5,268 bases of DNA. Origin: Clostridium sp. CAG:413. GTDB lineage: Bacteria > Bacillota > Clostridia > Oscillospirales > Acutalibacteraceae. The position numbers were made by a program, and so were the translations under genes. Each line of letters opens with the position of its first letter. Positions within the stretch are counted from its first letter, which is position 1. The stretch is from assembly GCA_000431775.1 (NCBI GenBank), contig FR888239.1, positions 33,358 through 38,625 on the forward strand, read 5' to 3'. Below are positions 1 through 4,586 of the stretch, one piece after another. The notes under the pieces are model-generated. The model made no database searches. It was not told the origin of the DNA and saw only the letters and a program-made list of their open reading frames with translations.

Positions 1-1106
1 TTCTTTTTTGTCGTAGTAGGCTTTGCCGTGGTCGTGGCTCTCACCGTTGCCGACGCGGAGGGAGAAATAACAACAGGCACGGTTTCGGTCGGGGCATTTA
101 CAGCCGTTGCCCTGACGGTCGATGGAGCAGCGGATGAAGTCGCCGCAGAGGATGTCTCGGAGGTGACGGTGTTTGTGGTATCCGCCGCAATCGAAACCGC
201 TGCAACATACTCCGAGCGGGGGAAGGATTCGTCCGCCGTGCTTTCAATAACGAGAGCGTCTTTTTTATGCTCCACATATGTTTTGACCGCTGCGCCGCCG
301 CCCGTTGCAACTGCCGCCGCTGTGACTACGGCCGCTATTTTGGGCAGCACGACCCCTGCGGTGACACCCGCTGCGCTTGCGACGGTAACGCCTGCCGCTG
401 CCGCCGTCGGAGCGGCTGCACCCGAGGCTATCGCGGAGGCCTTTGAAGCCAATGCTGCGGGGGCATGCACCTTTGACGAGTGCCATGCAAACGCCGAGGC
501 GATGAGCGGTATGATGCCGACAGAGTAGAAAACGTCTTTGCCGACGCCGCTCTTTTTAAGCTCTTTTTCGAGCTTTTTCCTTGAGACAAACAGCCTTGTT
601 TTGACCGTGCCTTGAGGTATGCCGAGCGCAGAAGCTATCTCGGCGATATCCGCACCCTCAAAATAATAAAGCTGTAGGCATACACGCTTCTCCTGCGGCA
701 GGGTCTCGATCGCTTCAAACAGCATTTTATTCACTTCATCCGTCTCAACGCTTACCTCCGTTGAGACTATAGCACGCTCGCTGTTGATGCTGCTGTCAAA
801 ATCCCCCTGCGTGCCTGACCAAAGCACCGGCTTGTGCTTTTTCAGATGGTTTTTACACTCATTCTCCGTCACTCGGCGCAGCCAGGTATAGAAGCAGTTG
901 GGGTTTTTCAGCGTATCCGCTTTTTCGAGTACTTTGAGATACACATTCTGCACCATATCCTCGGCGTCCTGCTCGGAGGCGATAAAAAGCCTGACTATAC
1001 GATAGGTGTAGTCAAGCGTCTCGGTATAAAGCTGAGCGAAGGCGTCCTTGTTTCCGCCGCAATAGTCGGTAAACAGAGACACTACCAGATCTTTTTTGTT
1101 GTCCAT
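1..1106 (-). CDS. ECF-type RNA polymerase sigma factor with C-terminal hydrophobic and Ser/Thr-rich extension (partial, 3' end outside window)
   Basis: The frame is open from the ATG at 1106 to the left edge: 368 codons and no stop. Residues about 10-93 fit sigma region 2 (acidic SEQDAEDMVQNVYLKV at 44-59, then FYTWLRRVTENECKNHL at 72-88). Residues about 125-183 fit region 4, with LPQEKRVCLQLYYFEG and the helix-turn-helix DIAEIASALGIPQGTVKTRL. Such factors direct RNA polymerase to stress or envelope promoters and usually total 160-200 residues. Here the frame continues through a short hydrophobic stretch (193-207), an Ala-rich region and a possible membrane helix near 252-273, then a Ser/Thr-rich tail, so the factor may be membrane-tethered with an outer tail. 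The start is set by the promoter at 1148-1176 and a close-spaced GAGGGA. The family call is firm; the topology is inferred. No separate anti-sigma gene is visible. Confidence 0.9.
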   Translation of the reverse strand, partial: MDNKKDLVVSLFTDYCGGNKDAFAQLYTETLDYTYRIVRLFIASEQDAEDMVQNVYLKVLEKADTLKNPNCFYTWLRRVTENECKNHLKKHKPVLWSGTQGDFDSSINSERAIVSTEVSVETDEVNKMLFEAIETLPQEKRVCLQLYYFEGADIAEIASALGIPQGTVKTRLFVSRKKLEKELKKSGVGKDVFYSVGIIPLIASAFAWHSSKVHAPAALASKASAIASGAAAPTAAAAGVTVASAAGVTAGVVLPKIAAVVTAAAVATGGGAAVKTYVEHKKDALVIESTADESFPRSEYVAAVSIAADTTNTVTSETSSAATSSAAPSTVRATAVNAPTETVPVVISPSASATVRATTTAKPTTTKK

Positions 1107-1147
1107 TCCCTCACATCCGCTGTTACATAATTCGACAATATGATAAA

Positions 1148-1176
1148 ATTATATAACATTGCAGTATGAAAGTCAA
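1148..1176 (-). promoter_or_regulatory. Sigma-A promoter of the ECF sigma gene
   Basis: On the minus strand TTGACT (1176-1171) and a perfect TATAAT (1153-1148) are separated by exactly 17 bp. Transcription would begin near 1141, giving a leader of about 35 nt before the ATG at 1106. The sigma gene therefore seems to have housekeeping expression and need not depend only on itself. Confidence 0.75.
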
Positions 1177-1216
1177 TTGAAAATATCGGTATGTTTTGCA
1201 TTGCCCGGCTATGTAA

Positions 1217-1241
1217 GACAACTGAAACCGAAATCGGTTCA
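1217..1241 (-). promoter_or_regulatory. Possible ECF-type promoter upstream of the sigma gene
   Basis: On the minus strand TGAACC (1241-1236) is followed after 16 bp by GTC (1219-1217). This resembles the GGAAC/TGAAAC and CGTC/GTC elements of ECF-dependent promoters, which often lie before the factor's own gene. The -35 also overlaps an inverted repeat, AACCGA (1226-1231) and TCGGTT (1234-1239), which could instead be an operator or chance. Spacing to a CGTC-like element is one base short of the usual value. Confidence 0.25.
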
Positions 1242-1341
1242 TATGATTTTTAATGGATTTTGTAAACATTTTGTGTACGGACAGACATTGATTTAATGCC
1301 TGACAAGAAAACATCGCCGCTCTCGGCATTTCTGTAAAATA

Positions 1342-1362
1342 ATGACAATATGTAATTGTCAT
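1342..1362. repeat. Perfect 8-bp inverted repeat, possible operator
   Basis: ATGACAAT (1342-1349) and ATTGTCAT (1355-1362) are exact reverse complements around a 5-bp centre. The site lies in the non-coding gap between the sigma gene and the spore protein gene. The symmetry would suit a dimeric regulator; there is no T-tract to make it a terminator. I cannot assign a regulator. Confidence 0.4.
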
Positions 1363-1416
1363 CACAGGGATGAGCATCTCCGCCCGTGTAAAAAGCACAG
1401 AGGTGAAAACGGCATT

Positions 1417-1473
1417 AGCCTCTCTCTGATGAGGGAGAAGGCTTTACGGAGCAAGGACGGAGCGAGAGACGGA
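1417..1473. repeat. Hairpin plus GA-rich short direct repeats, possibly a decayed intergenic repeat element
   Basis: AGCC (1417-1420) pairs with GGCT (1440-1443), and inside it TCTCTC (1421-1426) pairs with GAGGGA (1431-1436) around a TGAT loop. Next come ACGGAGC (1446-1452), ACGGAGC (1457-1463) and ACGGA (1469-1473) at an 11-12 bp period. The layout, a CTCTCTGATGAGGGAG hairpin followed by GGAGCGAGAG, reminds me of dispersed intergenic repeats in gut Clostridia. That resemblance is from memory and cannot be checked here. Confidence 0.35.
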
Positions 1474-1683
1474 AATGTGAAAACAATAAAGAAAACGACA
1501 TATAAACTCGGATTCGGTAAACAGTTTTAATTTACGAATTCTCGCAATTATTAACAGGACGTAGTTTTGTTACAATAAAGATAGGATTTTCAACAGCTTA
1601 AAACTTCCATTAAGTCGAAAAATTGTCATTCATATTGCGGGGAGAGGAAGCAAAAATAATAAAGCAAACGCATAATTGACAGC

Positions 1684-1690
1684 AAAGGAG
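1684..1690 (+). promoter_or_regulatory. Strong ribosome binding site of the spore protein gene
   Basis: AAAGGAG lies 10 nt upstream of the ATG at 1701. It supports this start and argues that the gene is, or recently was, well translated. Confidence 0.8.
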
Positions 1691-1700
1691 TGGAAACGAA

Positions 1701-1955
1701 ATGTCTAAGAACAACGCAGTCGTACCTCAGGCTCGAGAGGCTCTTGATAAGTTCAAGATGGAAGCTGCCAGAGAGGTCGGCGTGAACCTCAAGCAGGGCT
1801 ACAACGGCGATCTTTCTTCCAAGGAAGCCGGTTCTGTCGGCGGTCAGATGGTCAAGAAGATGTGTCCCGGACGAATGTTTGAGTTTACCCGCAAATTGAG
1901 GTCCTGCACGGGGCATGAAATGAAGGTGCAGTACATAGTTTCACTCATTGCATGA
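1701..1955 (+). CDS. Alpha/beta-type small acid-soluble spore protein with a replaced C-terminus
   Basis: SASPs of this family coat and protect DNA in dormant spores and are degraded at germination. Residues 1-54 are typical: a VVPQAREALDKFK helix, the MEAAREVGV segment where the germination protease normally cuts after the Glu, then AGSVGGQMVKKM, the second conserved motif. Family members usually continue with about 8-15 residues of an amphipathic helix ending near residue 60-70. Here residue 55 onward is CPGRMFEFTRKLRS and so on to residue 84, unlike any SASP tail I know. No other frame after base 1862 restores one, so this looks like a replaced 3' end, not a simple frameshift. AAAGGAG at 1684-1690 lies 10 nt before the ATG. 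The family call is secure; whether the product still binds DNA is uncertain. Confidence 0.85.
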   Translation: MSKNNAVVPQAREALDKFKMEAAREVGVNLKQGYNGDLSSKEAGSVGGQMVKKMCPGRMFEFTRKLRSCTGHEMKVQYIVSLIA

Positions 1956-1993
1956 TCGGATCAATATGCCACTGCAACGATAAGTTTTTCTCT

Positions 1994-2041
1994 AACAAAA
2001 ACTGCCCACTGTGAGCTGATCACGGTGAACAGTTTTGTTTT
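1994..2041. terminator. Bidirectional hairpin terminator
   Basis: AACAAAAACTG (1994-2004) pairs with CAGTTTTGTT (2030-2039) with one bulged A. Inside it CACTGTGA (2007-2014) pairs with TCACGGTG (2020-2027) through one wobble pair, around a GCTGA loop. A T-rich stretch ends the stem on both strands, so it can stop transcripts from the SASP gene (plus) and the convergent ATPase gene (minus, stop at 2050). Confidence 0.75.
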
Positions 2042-2049
2042 GAGAGGAT

Positions 2050-3351
2050 TCAGACAAGCGTGTCATCCAGCAGGAAGTCGATAACGCCGATGTTGAGGAT
2101 CCCATTGTCATCATACCAACGTTTGCGAATATCATGACGCACAATAACCTTCGGGAAGGAATCGCCGGTCAGCGCAAATGGCTTGTTCTCAGTGATCGTC
2201 TTTTCCTCTGTTCCCAATGCGTAGGCGGACTGAATATAGGCCTTCTTGCCGCCGGAGGCTGCAATGAAGTCGATTTCCCGCGCAACCGGAGTGAACTTTC
2301 CTTTGGCATTTTTCTCATTGCCATAGACGATGCCGACGTCAACGGAGCATTCACGGATCATCAGCTCATTAAAAATGATGTTTTCCATGATATGCGTCAT
2401 TTCCTGCTGGCGGAAGCCGATACGGGCATTTCTCAGTCCGATATCCTCACAGTAGTATTTGTTGGGATAGTCAAAATAGCTTTTGCCCTTGACATCCCAG
2501 CGCTTGCATTCGGTGAAGAGAAAGGAATCCGACAAGTGGTCCATATAGGCTTTTACGGTGTTCAAGGAAACGACATTCTCACCGCTGCGCTTCTGCACGG
2601 TATTGATAGTGGCTGCAACCTTTGTCGGATTGGTTAGAGAGCCGATAGACGAACACAGCAGATCAAGAATAGCGGACAGCACATCCTCACGCTTGATTTT
2701 CTTTCGCTCTACAATGTCTTTCAGATAGACCTCTGAAAACAGAGACTTCAGATAAGACATTTTCGCGGCGTCTGTGGGGCGGGACAGGATCAGCGGCATA
2801 CCACCATAGAAAGCAAATTCGTCAAAGGCGTCCTGCTTATCGCCGCCGACAGCCGAGTAGTATTCGGCAAAGGAAAGCGGATGCACACGGATCTCATCGC
2901 TCCGTCCTCTGAACTCAGTCAGTATGTCAGAGGACAGCATTTTGGAGTTGCTGCCGGTCACATAAATGTCCAAGTTGGACAAGGATTTCAAATCGTTGAG
3001 CGCATCGTAGAAGGTGATTTTCTTCCCGTCCGGATTGTAAGGATTCGGAACCTCGTCGGACATCTGAATCTCGTCTACGAAGAGATAATATCGGTCTGCG
3101 CTGTGTTCCACGATCTCACGGACATGAGCCGCAAGCTCCAACGGATTGCGATAGCGAATATCACGGGTCAAATCCAGCTCAAAGGACAGAATGTGGTCTT
3201 CGGCAACACCCTCACCGAGAAGGTAACTCTTGAACAGATTGCGAAGCAGATAGGACTTGCCGCATCTGCGGATGCCGGTGATCACCTTCACCTGACCATC
3301 CCACATAAAGGAGATGATTTTCTTCAAATAGCGATCTCGTTTTATTTCCAT
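2050..3351 (-). CDS. AAA_14/DUF4143-family ATP-binding protein
   Basis: Complete, 433 residues, a usual length for this family. An N-terminal AAA-type ATPase domain carries a Walker A motif GIRRCGKS (26-33), a Walker B motif YYLFVDEIQ (88-96, D93-E94), a sensor-like VTGSNS (131-136) and TEFRGR (145-150), which is conserved in the family and may carry an arginine finger. The C-terminal half fits DUF4143, with a late EIDFIA...KKAYIQ segment (about 359-374) that recalls a nuclease-like fold with possibly degenerate catalytic residues. These proteins are common, patchily distributed accessory genes of unknown role in bacteria and archaea. GGAGG seven bases before the ATG fixes the start. The gene is a single unit with its own promoter and converges on the SASP gene. 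The family is confident; its biological role is unknown. Confidence 0.92.
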   Translation of the reverse strand: MEIKRDRYLKKIISFMWDGQVKVITGIRRCGKSYLLRNLFKSYLLGEGVAEDHILSFELDLTRDIRYRNPLELAAHVREIVEHSADRYYLFVDEIQMSDEVPNPYNPDGKKITFYDALNDLKSLSNLDIYVTGSNSKMLSSDILTEFRGRSDEIRVHPLSFAEYYSAVGGDKQDAFDEFAFYGGMPLILSRPTDAAKMSYLKSLFSEVYLKDIVERKKIKREDVLSAILDLLCSSIGSLTNPTKVAATINTVQKRSGENVVSLNTVKAYMDHLSDSFLFTECKRWDVKGKSYFDYPNKYYCEDIGLRNARIGFRQQEMTHIMENIIFNELMIRECSVDVGIVYGNEKNAKGKFTPVAREIDFIAASGGKKAYIQSAYALGTEEKTITENKPFALTGDSFPKVIVRHDIRKRWYDDNGILNIGVIDFLLDDTLV

Positions 3352-3361
3352 AGCTCAACCT

Positions 3362-3403
3362 CCATTGAAAACTTTCTGGTATTATCGTGCTACTTTTCAA
3401 TGG
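3362..3403 (-). promoter_or_regulatory. Ten-bp inverted repeat in the ATPase leader overlapping its ribosome binding site
   Basis: CCATTGAAAA (3362-3371) and TTTTCAATGG (3394-3403) are exact reverse complements 22 bp apart. Read on the minus strand, the repeat spans almost the whole leader, and its last GG is the start of the GGAGG Shine-Dalgarno sequence. Folding in RNA would hide part of the ribosome binding site. As DNA the repeat could be an operator just downstream of the start point. Confidence 0.55.
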
Positions 3404-3405
3404 AT

Positions 3406-3434
3406 ATTATACGCCGATGTGAGGAGAAAATCAA
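3406..3434 (-). promoter_or_regulatory. Sigma-A promoter of the ATPase gene
   Basis: On the minus strand TTGATT (3434-3429) and TATAAT (3411-3406) are 17 bp apart. The start point would be near 3399, giving a leader of about 48 nt. It lies between the two copies of the CATTGAAAA inverted motif. Confidence 0.75.
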
Positions 3435-3440
3435 TAGTCT

Positions 3441-3480
3441 CATTGAAAAGTTTACAAATAAACCCGACAACATTTCAATG
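3441..3480. repeat. Second copy of the CATTGAAAA-N22 inverted motif, upstream of the ATPase promoter
   Basis: CATTGAAAA (3441-3449) and ATTTCAATG (3472-3480) have the same order and the same 22-bp gap as the leader copy, 78 bp away. The arms match except for one base, while the spacers are largely different. That pattern suits paired protein-binding sites better than a recent duplication. Confidence 0.5.
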
Positions 3481-3483
3481 AAA

Positions 3484-3643
3484 CAGGTGGTATGGCATAC
3501 GACCATCCGCCCGGGCGAAAAAATTGCAAGCCGATCGTTCGGCTCGGCGCAAGCCATGCGGACACTATACAAAAAGCCGAACTTGCCGAAATCTTTAATA
3601 GCAGATGCCGCGATTTTTTAACTTTGCTCTTGAATTAAGCTCA
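3484..3643. other. Non-coding stretch with no assignable gene
   Basis: No gene with a start and ribosome binding site is visible. A small inverted repeat, AGCCGA (3529-3534) and TCGGCT (3539-3544), is present. A plus-strand reading frame stays open to a stop at 3619-3621 (..SAQAMRTLYKKPNL..), but it is the continuation of the ATPase antisense frame and is not supported as a gene. It may be a remnant or part of a dispersed element. Confidence 0.4.
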
Positions 3644-3901
3644 TCAGGCGTTCTCCTTTGCTTCAACAAACCACTTGTCGCCTTCATGGAAAAGGAATGA
3701 CTCCTTTCCCCGGATCATGACTGTGTAACGGATGCCGCCACCGCCCACCTTTTTGGATGATGCACGGCATTTATATAGAATTTGATCGATTTGAAAAATC
3801 AGACCGTTATTCCAGCGTATGAGCCGTGGACGAATTACGCCCTCTTCATCGACGTCGAGATTTACCGAAACATACGCTTTTCTGCATTTTGAGCAGTCCA
3901 T
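3644..3901 (-). CDS. Small conserved-looking hypothetical protein, 85 residues
   Basis: I do not recognise a named family. The protein opens with MDCSKCRK (a CxxC pair at 3 and 6), has a third Cys at 45, and alternates short hydrophobic strands with charged turns: AYVSVNLDVDEEG, RPRLIRWNNG, FQIDQILYKC, a GGGGIRYTVMI core at 53-63, ESFLFHEGDKWFVEAK. This suggests a compact, mostly beta fold, possibly metal-binding. There is no signal peptide or membrane segment. GGAGG six bases before the ATG supports the start. It is transcribed divergently from the XRE repressor gene and shares its operator region, so it is probably controlled by that repressor. I have a vague recollection of similar proteins beside Y-family DNA polymerases in Firmicute mobile elements, but no polymerase is present here. 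Confidence 0.8.
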   Translation of the reverse strand: MDCSKCRKAYVSVNLDVDEEGVIRPRLIRWNNGLIFQIDQILYKCRASSKKVGGGGIRYTVMIRGKESFLFHEGDKWFVEAKENA

Positions 3902-3956
3902 AAGCTACCTCCATTCATAAAAAGCCGCCTTTTTTGCGTTAATTTTCTCAAAGCTA

Positions 3957-3986
3957 TTGACACACATTTCGTTCGTGTGGTATAGT
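3957..3986 (+). promoter_or_regulatory. Promoter of the XRE regulator gene
   Basis: Consensus TTGACA (3957-3962) is followed by TATAGT (3981-3986) with an 18-bp spacer. The start point would be near 3993, leaving a leader of about 108 nt before the ATG at 4101. One GTTCGTG repeat (3971-3977) sits inside the spacer, where a bound protein would block RNA polymerase. Confidence 0.65.
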
Positions 3987-4070
3987 GTTAACGAACAAGA
4001 CGTTCGTGCAGACTTAATATAGCAGAACAAAGCGTTCGTGTCAATACGAATGACGAAAGTTTTGTTCGTG
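3971..4070. promoter_or_regulatory. Operator cluster: four GTTCGTG repeats in the divergent control region
   Basis: GTTCGTG occurs at 3971, 4002, 4034 and 4064, that is every 31, 32 and 30 bp. The last three form the right halves of 15-bp imperfect palindromes: CGAACAAGACGTTCG (3992-4006), AGAACAAAGCGTTCG (4024-4038) and CGAAAGTTTTGTTCG (4054-4068). Near-three-turn spacing puts all sites on about one face of the helix. The sites cover both promoters, so they are the best candidates for binding by the XRE protein encoded at 4101. Confidence 0.65.
4016..4044 (-). promoter_or_regulatory. Promoter of the divergent 85-residue protein gene
   Basis: On the minus strand consensus TTGACA (4044-4039) and TATATT (4021-4016) are 17 bp apart. 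The start point would be near 4009, about 108 nt from the ATG at 3901. An operator-like repeat (4024-4038) fills nearly the whole spacer. This promoter faces the plus-strand one, so the two transcripts would overlap by some 15 bases at their 5' ends. Confidence 0.65.
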
Positions 4071-4100
4071 TTTGTGAAAAGCCAAAGAAGGAGATGCCTT

Positions 4101-4520
4101 ATGGGATTTAAAGAAAGGCTTAAAGAAAAGCGGGCAGAGGCGAATATGACGCAGGCTGCTCTCGCCGAAAAAGTCTCCGTTACGGCGAGGACGATTCAAA
4201 ATTATGAGCTTGGCACTCGAAAACCGACAAAATACGATATTGTAAAAAAACTTGCCGAAGCTCTGAATACGACGCCGGAGTACCTTCTCGGTAACGGCGG
4301 AATGCTTGTACTCACGGCGCAGGAACAGGGCGGCGCAAAAGCGGCGCGTGAGATAGATGAGCTGGTGAGTGAAGTCACCGGCATGTTCGCGGGCGGCAAA
4401 CTCAGCGAGGACGCGCTTGACGGCGCAATGCAGGCGCTTACCAGAGCCTATTGGATCGCAAAGGAAAACAACAGGAAGTATACGCCGAAAAAATATCGGA
4501 AAGAGCGGATAGAGAAATAA
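4101..4520 (+). CDS. XRE-family (Cro/CI-type) transcriptional regulator
   Basis: The product is 139 residues. Residues about 3-63 form a classical HTH_3 domain: FKERLKEKRAEANMTQAALA, then VSVTARTIQNYELGTRKPT with the recognition helix around 28-37, and AEALNTTPEYLLG closing the fold. The C-terminal half (about 80-120) is helical and charged, ends in a Lys/Arg-rich tail, and probably serves dimerisation. It has no LexA/CI-type self-cleavage Ser-Lys dyad that I can see, which fits inactivation by the adjacent ImmA-type protease. An in-frame GTG at 4038 would add 21 residues but lies within an operator repeat and lacks a ribosome binding site. AAGGAG at 4088-4093, seven bases before the ATG, selects 4101. 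It likely represses its own and the divergent promoter. Confidence 0.92.
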   Translation: MGFKERLKEKRAEANMTQAALAEKVSVTARTIQNYELGTRKPTKYDIVKKLAEALNTTPEYLLGNGGMLVLTAQEQGGAKAAREIDELVSEVTGMFAGGKLSEDALDGAMQALTRAYWIAKENNRKYTPKKYRKERIEK

Positions 4521-4547
4521 GTCCGTATTTTGGTACAGTATGATTTT

Positions 4548-4553
4548 TATAAT
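4548..4553 (+). promoter_or_regulatory. Possible -10 element of an internal promoter before the metallopeptidase gene
   Basis: A perfect TATAAT lies in the 66-bp gap between the repressor and the metallopeptidase gene. No good -35 is seen at 15-18 bp upstream (the best is TATTTT at 4526-4531), so activity would be weak or activator-dependent. Transcription would start near 4560, inside the palindrome that follows. Confidence 0.35.
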
Positions 4554-4568
4554 GGATAATGATTATCC
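4554..4568. promoter_or_regulatory. Fur-family-like 7-1-7 palindrome
   Basis: GGATAATGATTATCC is a perfect 7-1-7 inverted repeat. The Bacillus Fur box is TGATAAT-N-ATTATCA, so only the outermost base of each half differs, and it differs symmetrically. PerR and Zur boxes share the same 7-1-7 plan. It sits immediately downstream of a TATAAT and just before the ribosome binding site of the metallopeptidase gene, where bound protein would block transcription. Confidence 0.5.
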
Positions 4569-4586
4569 GCGAATGGAGGTGACGCG

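Larger units (their letters stand above)
1107..1700. other. Non-coding gap between sigma factor and spore protein genes
   Basis: About 590 bases without a supportable gene. Open frames here (for example 1342-1530 on plus and 1123-1398 on minus) lack ribosome binding sites and show no recognisable protein features. The gap holds the sigma gene promoter(s), the inverted repeat at 1342-1362, the hairpin element at 1417-1473, and presumably the SASP promoter. I could not identify a convincing forespore (sigma-F or sigma-G) promoter. A CATATT at 1631-1636 and an AATAATA at 1655-1661 are suggestive, but their spacing is poor. Confidence 0.6.

Noticed and set aside
28..528. Plus-strand open frame of 166 codons, Ala/Val/Thr-rich
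   Set aside because: It lies antisense to the sigma factor's low-complexity extension, has no ribosome binding site, and its composition is the mirror of the GC-rich codons opposite.
1342..1530. Small plus-strand gene of 62 codons
   Set aside because: Its start lies within a perfect inverted repeat, has no ribosome binding site, and it reads through the hairpin and repeat units.
1863..1955. Simple frameshift at the end of the spore protein gene
   Set aside because: Translating the other two plus frames after 1862 gives early stops and no SASP-like ending, so a replaced tail explains it better.
2134..2637. Plus-strand open frame of 167 codons
   Set aside because: Wholly antisense to the DUF4143 part of the ATPase, no ribosome binding site or recognisable domain.
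2881..3621. Plus-strand open frame of 246 codons
   Set aside because: Antisense to the ATPase gene for most of its length and without a start signal; it only appears long because it continues past the ATPase start.
3992..4006. LexA (SOS) box
   Set aside because: The half-sites match CGAAC and GTTCG but the gap is five bases instead of four, and the other repeats keep the same longer spacing, so an XRE operator is preferred.
3971..4070. CRISPR array
   Set aside because: The regularly spaced GTTCGTG units are only 7 bp long, overlap promoter elements and have no cas genes nearby.
4038..4100. Upstream GTG start for the XRE regulator
   Set aside because: The extension lies within the operator repeats, has no Shine-Dalgarno sequence, and the HTH domain begins right after the ATG at 4101, which has AAGGAG seven bases upstream.
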